A stretch of DNA of 64,000 nt from PALSA-968 sp964387075. Its GTDB lineage: Bacteria; Bacteroidota; Bacteroidia; B-17B0; Aurantibacillaceae. Each line of letters opens with the position of its first letter. Position 1 is the first letter of the stretch. The notes under the pieces are model-generated. The model was not told the origin of the DNA. It did no database searches and was given only the letters and a program-made list of their open reading frames with translations. The translations under genes and the position numbers were made by a program. Below, piece by piece: positions 23,629-32,642 of the stretch. The DNA lies in the NCBI GenBank assembly GCA_964387075.1, contig CAYLVB010000007.1, positions 186,001 to 250,000 on the forward strand. Direction: 5' to 3'.

Positions 23629-24795
23629 ATGCGCATTGCCCTGCTTACCGACGGAATATGGCCCTACCGCATTGGCGGCATGCAAAAACATTCGTATTAC
23701 CTGGTCAAATATTTCACCCGAAACGGCATCGATGTTGACCTTTATCACCTGAACGACAGCCAATACGACATCAGCAAACTTGAATTTTTCAGCGCAGAAG
23801 AAAAAAAACACATCCGTTCCTTCCTCTTTCCTTTTCCAAAACATTTCCGCTGGCCTGATCATTATATCAATGAGTCGGACGAACACTCCCAAATGATGTT
23901 CGAGCATTATCTTACACAGCCCCCGGTTGATTTTATTTATGCCAAAGGTTACGCCGGGCTCCATTTTGTAAAAAGAAAACAGGTGGCGTTGATCGAGAAA
24001 GGAAATACGCTGAACATCCCTCCTATTGGGCTGCGCTTACACGGCTACGAGATCTTCCAGGGCACCGATCACTGGCGCGATGTGTACAATCGATTTATCT
24101 ATATGCCCCTGGTGCGATACCTGAACAATTGTTCGGATTACGTTTATTCCTACGGCGGTGGTATTACCGATATCATTAAAAAGAACTTCCGTAACATTGA
24201 TAAACGCATCATCGAAATTCCAACCGGCATTGAGAGCGAATGGGTCTATGAAAAGAATGTGACTTGCGGAAAACCCTTTCGCCTAGCCTTCCTGGGTCGC
24301 AACGAAAAAAGAAAAGGCTTATCCGAACTGAATACTGCACTAAAGAATTTAGTAAAGCACCACGACTTTGAATTCCATTTCATCGGCCCCATCCCCAAAG
24401 ACCTTCAAATAGACTCTCCTAAAATAAAATATCACGGAGTACTGGGAGAAGCCGACAAGATACAGTCGGTTTTAAGGAATACAGACGTTTTTGTATTACC
24501 TAGTCATTCGGAAGGCATGCCCAACGTGGTGATGGAAGCCATGGCCAGCGGCTGCGCTGTTTTAGCTACGGACGTAGGTGCCGTACGTTTGATGGTGGGA
24601 GAAGAGAATGGCTGGTTGATGGAACCGAGAGACCCTAAATTACTCGAGCAAAAGATCGTTCAGGTATTGATGAGCAAAACGGAAGACATTGAACAGAAAA
24701 AGATAGCTTCGGTAAAGAAAGTAAAAGACAATTTCCTGTGGGAGAAGGTCATTCTCCGTGAAATAGACGCCATCCGCCGCGTTACCGGCAAATAA
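23629..24795 (+). CDS. GT4-family glycosyltransferase
   Basis: A 388-aa protein; ATG 23629 (MRIALLTDGIWPYRIGGMQK) is preferred over TTG 23623. It has the GT-B fold marks: N-terminal GGMQKHSYYL, the C-terminal domain start RLAFLGRNEKRKGLSELNTA, VFVLPSHSEGMPNVVMEAMA with the E-x7-E type motif (E...NVVMEAMASG) and EENGWLMEP. GT4 enzymes are retaining glycosyltransferases using nucleotide sugars for polysaccharide or glycolipid synthesis. It starts 15 bases after the preceding gene, so it is likely the last gene of the four-gene group; TATATTTG at 23618-23625 could add a private promoter. Confidence 0.88.
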   Translation: MRIALLTDGIWPYRIGGMQKHSYYLVKYFTRNGIDVDLYHLNDSQYDISKLEFFSAEEKKHIRSFLFPFPKHFRWPDHYINESDEHSQMMFEHYLTQPPVDFIYAKGYAGLHFVKRKQVALIEKGNTLNIPPIGLRLHGYEIFQGTDHWRDVYNRFIYMPLVRYLNNCSDYVYSYGGGITDIIKKNFRNIDKRIIEIPTGIESEWVYEKNVTCGKPFRLAFLGRNEKRKGLSELNTALKNLVKHHDFEFHFIGPIPKDLQIDSPKIKYHGVLGEADKIQSVLRNTDVFVLPSHSEGMPNVVMEAMASGCAVLATDVGAVRLMVGEENGWLMEPRDPKLLEQKIVQVLMSKTEDIEQKKIASVKKVKDNFLWEKVILREIDAIRRVTGK

Positions 24796-24798
24796 ACA

Positions 24799-24909
24799 CT
24801 ATTTAGAACCTGTCTTTACGGGAGCTCCTCCCGGGTTCAACATTTCTTCGCTAACCAATATCTGTATCATAACCTTCTTTTTAGAACATGTAGGGCAAAG
24901 TATTTCCAT
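24799..24909 (-). CDS. Possible small CxxC protein
   Basis: Thirty-six codons from ATG 24909 (MEILCPTCSKKKVMIQILVS); an upstream TTG at 24990 would lengthen it to 63. CPTC is half a zinc ribbon. No promoter or ribosome-binding site is clear, and the stop lies three bases from the convergent glycosyltransferase stop. Weak call. Confidence 0.25.
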   Translation of the reverse strand: MEILCPTCSKKKVMIQILVSEEMLNPGGAPVKTGSK

Positions 24910-25180
24910 TAAGGACAATAGTTTCCTTTTGATGTTGGCGGGAATGTTTTGGTTTGATTTGTGAAATGCGGGGCCTAAAAACGGTATCAATGAAAAAAAC
25001 CTTACCTTTTTAGATTATATACCTCGGCCCCGCTTTCACGTCTCTGCAATACAAAGTAACAACCATTTTAATCGTTTTGTTTACCCCACTAGGGGGGATT
25101 TTGATAGAAAAATACAGGAAGATGTTAAAAAACAGCAAGGAATATGCCAATTACCTGATATATCAAGTAATTAAGGTCTA
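24910..25180. other. Intergenic region without clear content
   Basis: 271 bases (385 if the small CxxC frame is not real). AT-rich; it contains only a short CCCC-actag-GGGG-type inverted repeat near 25084-25099. No gene, RNA or promoter is supported. Confidence 0.5.
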
Positions 25181-25681
25181 TTACTTCCTCTGGTAGTGAA
25201 TGACCCAGTTCGCCTGCCAGGTCTTACCCTCATCCCTGGTAAGATCCCAGCTCCAATCGAAACTTTGAGGGGTTATGTTGTGGTATACCATCCGGTATTG
25301 AATCTTATTTCCCTTAGGGCCCGTAGTTGGTTCGGTAAAAAGCACCATTTTACCATCGTTGAACGCGCCGGTAAGTACAATATAGCCACCCTGGTTATCC
25401 ACCCAGGTTTGCTGCCACTTTTTTGTTTGGGCATTATATACCGACCAGCTATTACCATTCATTCTAGAAAATGGGTCCTTAAAATGCTCGTGGATCACGC
25501 AGCCATCAAGATCCTTCGTAACCTCATTGGAAGCATGCAGCGAATCGTTATAAGTAAGCCCCCAATTACCTACCCAAAAATCAAACTGACTGCTTTCCGG
25601 GGCCGAGCAGGGCTTGGGCTGATTTTGACTGAAAAGATTTGCAGAGAAGAGTAAACAAAGTGCGATCAGTGTACTTCTCAT
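25181..25681 (-). CDS. DUF1579-like exported protein
   Basis: A 166-aa protein with signal peptide MRSTLIALCLLFSANLFSQ. The body has the DUF1579 start SQFDFWVGNWGL and the expected strands (GCVIHEHFKD, NSWSVYNAQTKKWQQTWVDN, YIVLTGAFNDGKMVLFTEP, WSWDLTRDEGKTWQANWVIH). Such lipocalin-like domains have no assigned reaction. The start overlaps the stop of the response regulator gene (ATGA, 25678-25681), making it the third gene of a signalling operon. Confidence 0.72.
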   Translation of the reverse strand: MRSTLIALCLLFSANLFSQNQPKPCSAPESSQFDFWVGNWGLTYNDSLHASNEVTKDLDGCVIHEHFKDPFSRMNGNSWSVYNAQTKKWQQTWVDNQGGYIVLTGAFNDGKMVLFTEPTTGPKGNKIQYRMVYHNITPQSFDWSWDLTRDEGKTWQANWVIHYQRK

Positions 25682-26310
25682 ATATATTTATTGTTCTTGG
25701 CTTCTTTGATGGCATCCTCACGCGAGTGCACATTGAGCTTCACGTAGATGTTCTTGATATGAGATTTTACCGTTTCCAGGTCGATGAACATCTCTTTGGC
25801 GATCTTGCTGCGGCTTTTTCCGTTGGCCACCTGTTCCAGGATCTCTGTTTCTCTTTTGGTTAGCGGCGAGTTCTGATTCTTATGAAAGGATTTGATCACG
25901 ATCTTGGCCACGTTCATGCTCATAGGCGCGCCGCCGTCAACCACTTCCTGGATGGCATCGATGATCTTTTCTGTATTGCTGTTCTTGGTAAGATAACCCG
26001 AGGCACCCTTCGTAAGTGCCACAAAAACCGCTTCTTCGTTATCATAAACGGTAAGCATTAAAATAAAGGTCTTAGGAACAACAGCCTTTATTTTAGGGAT
26101 ACCATCCGTACCTTTCATTCCGGGCAATTCAATATCCAGCAGGATCACATCCGGTTTGTCGGCCGCCAAATTGGGCAGGGCGCTCTCTACGCTTGAATAA
26201 GCGTTCACCACCGAATAATTAGGGGCGGCATTTATCAAATAAGTAAACCCTTCGCGAATGGTCTCGTCATCCTCTATCAATACTACACGAATTTGCTTTT
26301 TCTCTGTCAT
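25678..26310 (-). CDS. NarL/LuxR-type response regulator
   Basis: A 210-aa protein. The receiver domain (residues 1-125) has the acidic pair EDDE, the phospho-acceptor in DVILLDIELPGMKG (about D56), LMLTVYD (Thr) and GYLTKN with the conserved Lys. The C-terminal LuxR-type HTH runs from LTKRETEILEQVANGKSRSK to LETVKSHIKNIYVKL. It overlaps the kinase gene by four bases at its start and the DUF1579 gene by four bases at its end, so the three are translated from one message. It should be phosphorylated by the adjacent kinase and bind DNA as a dimer. Confidence 0.93.
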   Translation of the reverse strand: MTEKKQIRVVLIEDDETIREGFTYLINAAPNYSVVNAYSSVESALPNLAADKPDVILLDIELPGMKGTDGIPKIKAVVPKTFILMLTVYDNEEAVFVALTKGASGYLTKNSNTEKIIDAIQEVVDGGAPMSMNVAKIVIKSFHKNQNSPLTKRETEILEQVANGKSRSKIAKEMFIDLETVKSHIKNIYVKLNVHSREDAIKEAKNNKYI

Positions 26311-29258
26311 ACGAATATGTTTTTAAGTACGATGTTGATCTCTGTTCCTTCTCCCGGCTTTGATACGAACTCGCAGGTGCCGTTCATGCGTTTCACGCGG
26401 TTACTGATGTTCTTCAGGCCATTCCCCTTCAGTTCCCCGTTCAGGTAAAACCCGCGCCCATTGTCCTTCACCTGTATCATCAGCTCCGACTCGGCCGTAA
26501 AGTTAAAATTAACATCCACCCGCTGCGCACCCGAGTGCTTCAGGATGTTATTATAGATCTCCTTGAAAGCCATGATCAGGTTACGGCTGTAATCCAGCTT
26601 TAACTTACGATTACGTTCCATAGAAAGATTGTGACCGAAATTCAATTCAACAGCAGTATCGTTGAAAAGCGCCGTGCCAATATCGCGGATATGCTCGGTG
26701 ATCTCGAAAATTCCATCATTTTGAGGGTTGAGCGACCAGATGATATCGCGTGAACCCGCATAAAGTGCATTGGTATTCTCCTTGATCTGGCTCACGATCT
26801 TGACGGTCTCCACTTCCGGTCCGCCAATTTTAGCTTTTAGAATGTCGGCCAATACAGAGATACGGGTAAGCTTGTTCCCTACTTCATCGTGGAAATCCTC
26901 TGCCGTACGGTGACGCAGTTTCATGAATTCCTCTTCACGTATCTTCTCCAAAATCGCCTTCTGCTTTTGTTTGCGGCGCGACATGACGAACACCACCAGG
27001 GCTCCGGATGAGATCAACAGCAGCACGATCATTACCTGGAACCAGCTCGTTTGATAAAAGGCTTTTTCTATCTCAAAAGGATACTCGATCACGTTATCGG
27101 AGGTTCTTCCGCTCTTGGTAACCCCGATCACCTTCAACGTGTATTTTCCGGGAGGAAGAGAAGCGAAGATGATCACGGGGTTGGCGCTGGTGACATAATC
27201 GTTATCAATTCCTTCCAGCTTGTACTTGTATTGCACCGCGTCGGGATTCGTAAAATAGATACTGCCCACCTCAAAAGTAACGTGATTCTGCCCGGCTTTA
27301 AATTTCAGATCCTTGGGTGTATGAAACCAATTATCATAGCCCTTGCACAAAGTAGTGTCTGTGATCTCGGAAGAAAATAATTTCACGGATTTCAATACAA
27401 CATAAGGGCCTACCTTGGTATCGTGCTTGGCAAAAGGGTTAAAATGAAACAATCCTTTGGTAGTACCGAACCACAAACCCGAATCGGAAGCCATCAGCAC
27501 CGCGTTGTGATTACACTCCATCCCCAAAAGGCCCTCCGCCCTTCCGTAATTCTTCACAGAAGAAACTTCGCCCTTATCGTTAATATAAAGATTGCTGATG
27601 CCGAAGCCGGTTCCGGTCCACACAGTCTGCTTATCGGAAACGTAAAGGCTGTAAATAAAGTTGCTGGGCAAACCGGAAGTTGTGTTGTAGTTGGTGATCT
27701 TCCCGCTCCGCACATCCCAGTTCAGAAGTCCTCGATCGGTGGTTCCCATCCACACATGGTTTCCCTTTACATCCAGGCAAAGAATGGAAGCATTCTTAAG
27801 CTCAGGCTTATCCACTCGTTTCAGGTTATAGGCCTTATCCACCATATAAAGTCCGTTGGTAGTTGCCAAAACGATGGTGTTACTATCCAGCAATTTCAAC
27901 GCGTTGACGAGTGCCGGAGAATTTTTTATCTTATCTACTTTTCCGGTTTTATCATAAACAAAAAGTCCCTGCACATTCCCAATAAGCATATTACCATTCA
28001 TATCCCGCAGGAAACAGGTACCGCCACGCAGCATCACACCGGGTACATTACTTTCGATCTTTTGCAAGGCTCCCTTCTTATCGTACTTCCAGGCGCCGCG
28101 GCCTAAAGTACCGATCCAGATATTATCATCGGTGTCAGCATACAACGAACTGATCTTGGTGTCTTTTAAAGGTGTATTATCCAGCTTCACGGGAACGATC
28201 TCCTTTTTTTCATTAATAGTAAAGAGTCCGCCGCCGTAACCCGCGAGGTAAATGTTCTTATCCGCGCTTTCTACAATACCCATTACGATAGGATTGCCCA
28301 TACCACTTGACTTATCATAATAAGTAAAGGTATTTTCCCGGAAATTAAAAATTCCATCCGCGTCAGTAGCGAACCAGAGATTATTCTCTACATCCTTGTA
28401 AATATTGTAAACCGTATTATCGGTAAAACCCTTTTTGCTGTCGAAATGCAAATAACCATCGCGACTGATCCGGTAAGCTCCATTATCGGTTCCCAGCCAC
28501 AAATTGCGGCGCGCATCCTCGGTAATAGAAAGGATCGAGAGGCCCGGCGGGACTTCCACACTGGTTTGCGGCACAATGTTCTTGTTCTTGATGGAGAAAA
28601 GTCCTAACGCAGAGCCCAACAAGGTGTCTCCGTAATGCGTGATGTAAATGGCCCGGAAGAATTTTCCTTTTTCTTCGCCATCGAGTTTCGCGACCAAACG
28701 CCAGGTATTGTTCTTAAAGGAGTACACGCCTTTACCATACACATTAGCGAGCAGATCGCCGGTATTGGTCTTATAGATGGTCGAAATATCTTCGGCCGAA
28801 TCTCCGCTCAATACAACTCGCTGCGCGATGCCATCTTTTACAGCGTATAATTTATAGCTGTTAGTGGCGTAGATCTTTCCATCAGCTCCCTGTACTACAG
28901 ATCCTACAGTGTTCACCGTGTGCCTTCCTAAAGGAATGTGTTTGAAAGCTTTTCCATTGAATACCGACAAACCAAATTCACTGCCCGCCCAGATATTTCC
29001 TTCAGTATCGCAGGTAATATCACCCACGCGGTTAGAACTGAAACCATCCTGCACCGAATAGCCGGTGAATTTCTTTCCGTCGAATTTGCTCAACCCTCCC
29101 TCCGTAGAGATCCACAACTGACGGTTCTTGTCCTGGCAGATGTGCATGGCCTGCGACTGGATGAGGCCGTCCTCCACCGAATAGTTCACGAAATTGTACT
29201 TCTGCGAAAAACCCGCGAAAGAGGATGCAAGGAACAAATATGGTAACAGGCCGCGCAT
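26307..29258 (-). CDS. Hybrid-sensor-type histidine kinase with periplasmic propellers and Y_Y_Y domain
   Basis: A 983-aa protein. After signal peptide MRGLLPYLFLASSFAGFSQ comes a large sensor of two-component-regulator propeller repeats (pattern LWISTEGGLSKFDGKKF, VWMGTTDRGLLNWD), residues about 25-640. Next are a Y_Y_Y domain (YKYKLEGIDNDYVTS, LPPGKYTLKVIGVTKSG), a membrane helix (VMIVLLLISSGALVVFVMS, about 742-760), a DHp helix of the HisKA_3 type with HDEVGNKLTRI, and an HATPase (FKEIYNNILKHSG, VKDNGRGF, GNGLKNISNRVK). It lacks a receiver and partners with the response regulator next door. In known cases such sensors detect glycans or their fragments; the ligand is unknown here. Confidence 0.92.
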   Translation of the reverse strand: MRGLLPYLFLASSFAGFSQKYNFVNYSVEDGLIQSQAMHICQDKNRQLWISTEGGLSKFDGKKFTGYSVQDGFSSNRVGDITCDTEGNIWAGSEFGLSVFNGKAFKHIPLGRHTVNTVGSVVQGADGKIYATNSYKLYAVKDGIAQRVVLSGDSAEDISTIYKTNTGDLLANVYGKGVYSFKNNTWRLVAKLDGEEKGKFFRAIYITHYGDTLLGSALGLFSIKNKNIVPQTSVEVPPGLSILSITEDARRNLWLGTDNGAYRISRDGYLHFDSKKGFTDNTVYNIYKDVENNLWFATDADGIFNFRENTFTYYDKSSGMGNPIVMGIVESADKNIYLAGYGGGLFTINEKKEIVPVKLDNTPLKDTKISSLYADTDDNIWIGTLGRGAWKYDKKGALQKIESNVPGVMLRGGTCFLRDMNGNMLIGNVQGLFVYDKTGKVDKIKNSPALVNALKLLDSNTIVLATTNGLYMVDKAYNLKRVDKPELKNASILCLDVKGNHVWMGTTDRGLLNWDVRSGKITNYNTTSGLPSNFIYSLYVSDKQTVWTGTGFGISNLYINDKGEVSSVKNYGRAEGLLGMECNHNAVLMASDSGLWFGTTKGLFHFNPFAKHDTKVGPYVVLKSVKLFSSEITDTTLCKGYDNWFHTPKDLKFKAGQNHVTFEVGSIYFTNPDAVQYKYKLEGIDNDYVTSANPVIIFASLPPGKYTLKVIGVTKSGRTSDNVIEYPFEIEKAFYQTSWFQVMIVLLLISSGALVVFVMSRRKQKQKAILEKIREEEFMKLRHRTAEDFHDEVGNKLTRISVLADILKAKIGGPEVETVKIVSQIKENTNALYAGSRDIIWSLNPQNDGIFEITEHIRDIGTALFNDTAVELNFGHNLSMERNRKLKLDYSRNLIMAFKEIYNNILKHSGAQRVDVNFNFTAESELMIQVKDNGRGFYLNGELKGNGLKNISNRVKRMNGTCEFVSKPGEGTEINIVLKNIFV

Positions 29259-29369
29259 GGAGAATTGAACCTTCTAATTTATGAAATTAATGCCAAGGCC
29301 GGATCTTGCCTCTTTACAAATTTAAGCTTTTGAGAGGGGGAGATATTCCCTCTAAAAGGGGGATTTGCC

Positions 29370-31355
29370 CTAGGGGATAGGGTTAAGTAAGAGAAAAAGC
29401 TCTCCAGAAAGCGGGTCGCGGAGCTGTTTTTTCACCAGGGCAGTGATGTTGTGATCGGGCGTAATTCCGGGCGAAACCACGAGGAAACGGATGTTATGCG
29501 CCTTCATAAAATCCAAACGGCTCTCGCTGAGACCCTTGAAAGTTGCCCGGCTTACCTGCTCTAATACAAAACGGTGAAAAGGTGCATTCTGCACAAACCT
29601 TTTCTGAATGGCGGCGATCTCCTTGTCAGGGGCCCACTGATCAATTTCAAATACGTTCAGGTCGACGGCAGGAAGAAAATTCGGCATGAAAGAGAGATAC
29701 AATACATTGGCGCCGCTTTTATCGCTATTATACAGATCCGGAACCTGGTTTTGGTTGTAAAGAATGGCCACCCGCTCTTTTTTGTCAAGCCCCTTGTGCA
29801 TTTTGTTCACCGCGCTAAGGTATCCATCCGAATACAACTCGGTAAAAACGCGGCTGTCGCGATAAGCCATTACGGAGAAATAAGCCTGAACCAACAAAAG
29901 ACAAATAACAATACCGGCGAACATGTTCTTTACGTGCCTTGCGAGCACATCCGAAGACAGAAAAACGATCATGCCCATGGCGAGAAATACATTGAGCAAC
30001 GGCAGGTTATTGGTATAGAACTGCGGCCCGTCGAGCAATTTGTAAAAAAATCCGAATGTTACGAGGGAAACAAAATAGATGCAGGAAACCAGCAGGAAAG
30101 CGCCACGGAGTTGTTTGTTCCCTCTCATGACGATGAGGGCAAAAATCAAATAAGGCAAGTGTATCAACAAGGTATGCCACGGATAATGCATCACCCGAAC
30201 AAATAACTCGATGCAGGTAACCTTGATACTTTGAAAGCTAAAGCCTTTCATGTCGGTATAGGTCAGCATTCCGTTCTTTAAGTAAGGATTCGAGCCTGGA
30301 TCACCTGTGATCTTGTAAAAGAGAAAGATAAAAGAGGAAAGGAGCATGAGATAAAGCAGGTGACGAAGCATTTCTAGGGAACTGATCATTTTTCCAATTC
30401 GCGCAAGCAGCAGGAACAGGAACAAGCCTCCGGCCACGCCCGGAAAACTACCGATGGCCAAAAGCGGGAAGAGAAGAAAGGAGGCAAGCGTGGGCAGCAA
30501 CCTTCCTTCAAGCAGAAGCCGAAAGGAGAAAATAGCAAAGACATAGATGACGCCCAGTTTTTCTGATTTGAACTCCAACAGCGTTTCACTGAAATTCTGC
30601 GCCCACTTGATCTGCGGATCAACACGAACCAGGTAAAGACCCCGCACAAATAATAAAAGTACGGCCAGCACAATGTATAGCGGCTTCACCTTTCCGAAAC
30701 GTTCAAAAACAGAAAGTAACCCGGCAACCGCCAATAACCCGCATAGTGGCAGACAGATCAGCGACATAACAAGTACGGGCGGCGTTCCTGTAACAAAAGA
30801 AACAAGGGCGTTAAGCCAGACGTCGAAATAATGATAGGGCTCATTAGCGGTAAGGTTATTATAATACGCATTCACGCCCACGCGGTTCTCATGACCGGTC
30901 TCCAGGAGCATGGAAGAAACCGTGGCATAATACCCCTTATCGATATGAGGCATAAAGTACCCCCATTCACTTCCGGGCTTTATTGTAAAAAAGGCAAACC
31001 ACCCGTAAATAAATAGGGAAAGAAGCAAAAGCGGGATAAAACTTTTGAGAGAATGATACTCTTTCGGAGATACGTTACCAGATCTTTGCTGCCTGTCGCG
31101 TTTAAATTCGTAGATAAGAAAAAACAATACAAGAAGATAACCCAACTGAACGGTAACAAAAGAAGTGATCGCAATGGAGAATACCAGTACTACAGCTGTG
31201 AGTCCCGCCAGGCTTTTATCAAAAAAGGAGCGGTAAAACCCGGCTTCGCGGTATCCAAAAGATCGAAGCAGGAAATGCCCTATGCCATAGAATACAGAAG
31301 CAAATAGCAGAAGTAAAACGTAGGAAAGAATACATTCAAAGGCCGGGTGCCGCAT
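29370..31355 (-). CDS. Large multispanning membrane protein
   Basis: A 661-aa protein; start set at ATG 31355 rather than the TTG at 31364, which lies in a -7 box. About 12-13 hydrophobic segments are seen between residues 10 and 500, followed by a soluble C-terminal domain of about 160 residues (KKERVAILYNQNQVPDLYNS, SRLDFMKAHNIRFLVVSPG). The layout resembles GT-C glycosyltransferases and oligosaccharyl-transferase-like proteins, but no catalytic DxD-type motif stands out, so this stays a guess. The gap to the kinase gene downstream is 111 bases with a G-rich stretch. Confidence 0.7.
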   Translation of the reverse strand: MRHPAFECILSYVLLLLFASVFYGIGHFLLRSFGYREAGFYRSFFDKSLAGLTAVVLVFSIAITSFVTVQLGYLLVLFFLIYEFKRDRQQRSGNVSPKEYHSLKSFIPLLLLSLFIYGWFAFFTIKPGSEWGYFMPHIDKGYYATVSSMLLETGHENRVGVNAYYNNLTANEPYHYFDVWLNALVSFVTGTPPVLVMSLICLPLCGLLAVAGLLSVFERFGKVKPLYIVLAVLLLFVRGLYLVRVDPQIKWAQNFSETLLEFKSEKLGVIYVFAIFSFRLLLEGRLLPTLASFLLFPLLAIGSFPGVAGGLFLFLLLARIGKMISSLEMLRHLLYLMLLSSFIFLFYKITGDPGSNPYLKNGMLTYTDMKGFSFQSIKVTCIELFVRVMHYPWHTLLIHLPYLIFALIVMRGNKQLRGAFLLVSCIYFVSLVTFGFFYKLLDGPQFYTNNLPLLNVFLAMGMIVFLSSDVLARHVKNMFAGIVICLLLVQAYFSVMAYRDSRVFTELYSDGYLSAVNKMHKGLDKKERVAILYNQNQVPDLYNSDKSGANVLYLSFMPNFLPAVDLNVFEIDQWAPDKEIAAIQKRFVQNAPFHRFVLEQVSRATFKGLSESRLDFMKAHNIRFLVVSPGITPDHNITALVKKQLRDPLSGELFLLLNPIP

Positions 31356-31361
31356 TTGTTT

Positions 31362-31369
31362 CAAATATA
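31362..31369 (-). promoter_or_regulatory. -7 box of the membrane-protein gene
   Basis: Minus-strand TATATTTG, six bases before ATG 31355. The transcript would have almost no leader. No TTTG at -33. Confidence 0.45.
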
Positions 31370-31406
31370 TTCAAAAGACGGCAAACCCTGTTAAAATGAA
31401 GCGAAA

Positions 31407-31439
31407 TTTGGTTTTGTTGGAAGATTGCCTCTATATTTG
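31407..31439 (+). promoter_or_regulatory. Promoter of the aminotransferase-RidA pair
   Basis: TTTG 31407-31410, 21 bases, TATATTTG 31432-31439; ATG 31444 is four bases further, so the message may be leaderless. Divergent from the 31362-31369 box. Confidence 0.5.
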
Positions 31440-31443
31440 AAAC

Positions 31444-32634
31444 ATGCAAAACAACCCACTGAAACAGCTCTTTTTGATAGATCCCTCGGTGACCTATCTC
31501 GGTTTTGGCTCGTTCGGCGCTTGTCCACGCCCCATTTTCGAAGAATATCAACGAATTCAGTTAGAACTGGAAACCGAACCCGTGCAGTTCATCGCCACCA
31601 ATGGACCGGCTAATCTTAAGAGGTCGAGAGAGGCCCTGGCCGCTTATATAAATTGTGCTGCCGACGACCTGGTGTACACCACCAATCCTTCCTACGCCAT
31701 AAATATCATTGCCAAAGGTTTCAAACTGAACCCGGGCGATGAGATCTTAAGTACGAACCTGGAATATGGCGCACTGGACCGTACCTGGAATTATTACTGC
31801 AAAAAGGCGGGAGCTAAGTTCGTAAGACAGAAAATATCACTTCCGCTTGTTTCCAAAGAAAAGTTCATAGAAGAATTCTTCTCGGGTTTAAGTGCAAAGA
31901 CCAAAGCCATCTTCATCAGCCAGATCACCAGCAGCACAGCATTGCGATTCCCGGTGAAAGAAATTTGCGAGATAGCCAAACAAAAAGGTTTGTTCACCAT
32001 TGTAGACGGGGCGCATGTGCCCGGTCATGTTGAGCTTGACCTGCAGCAATTGAAAGCGGATGTTTATACAGGAGCCTGCCACAAATGGATGATGACGCCC
32101 AAGGGTTGCTCCTTTCTCTACGTAAAAAAAGAGTTTCAGCATTTATTCGATCCACTTCTCGTAAGCTGGGGTTACGAGTCGGCATTTCCTTCCAACTCGC
32201 AGTTCATTGATTATCACCAGATGCAGGGAACGCGCGATTTCTCGGCCTTTCTAACAGTTGAGAAGGCGATAGCATTTATGAAGCAATATAACTGGAAAGA
32301 AGTCTCGGCTCAATGCAAAGCGCTGGCAAGGAACAACTACGAACGCTTTTGTAAATTACTGGGCACGCAACCGCTTTGTCCCATCAGTGAGGAATTCCTC
32401 GGGCAAATGTGCAGCATGCAGGTTCACACCAGGGAGCCTGAAAAACTCCAGCGCCACCTTTTTGATACATACAAAATTGAGATCCCGGTAATGCGCCACG
32501 AAGAACATATGTTCATCCGCTATTCGATACAGGGCTTCAATTCGCAGGAAGATCTGGATATTTTGTATAAAGCTTTAGAAGAAATAATAAACACAAGCGA
32601 CCTTATTCAGGTAAAAGAAAAAACAACCGTATAA
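31444..32634 (+). CDS. Class V aminotransferase-fold PLP enzyme (isopenicillin-N-epimerase-like)
   Basis: A 396-aa protein of fold type I. Seen are the N-terminal LGFGSFGACPRPIFEEYQRI, the cofactor Asp region TIVDGAHVPGHVELDLQQLK, and the PLP Lys in TGACHKWMMTPKGCSFLYVK. The last part GTRDFSAFLTVEKAIAFMKQ and a C-terminal small domain complete the family pattern. Homologs include isopenicillin N epimerases and cysteine desulfurase-like enzymes; the motif order fits the former. The substrate is not deducible. It is followed after eight bases by RidA, which removes enamine/imine by-products of PLP chemistry. Confidence 0.85.
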   Translation: MQNNPLKQLFLIDPSVTYLGFGSFGACPRPIFEEYQRIQLELETEPVQFIATNGPANLKRSREALAAYINCAADDLVYTTNPSYAINIIAKGFKLNPGDEILSTNLEYGALDRTWNYYCKKAGAKFVRQKISLPLVSKEKFIEEFFSGLSAKTKAIFISQITSSTALRFPVKEICEIAKQKGLFTIVDGAHVPGHVELDLQQLKADVYTGACHKWMMTPKGCSFLYVKKEFQHLFDPLLVSWGYESAFPSNSQFIDYHQMQGTRDFSAFLTVEKAIAFMKQYNWKEVSAQCKALARNNYERFCKLLGTQPLCPISEEFLGQMCSMQVHTREPEKLQRHLFDTYKIEIPVMRHEEHMFIRYSIQGFNSQEDLDILYKALEEIINTSDLIQVKEKTTV

Positions 32635-32642
32635 AATCAAGT

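Noticed and set aside
29281..29369. Possible further structured repeat (G-rich stretch before the kinase operon)
   Set aside because: AGGGGGAG and AAGGGGGAT boxes occur, but no matching hairpin or order of parts could be shown.
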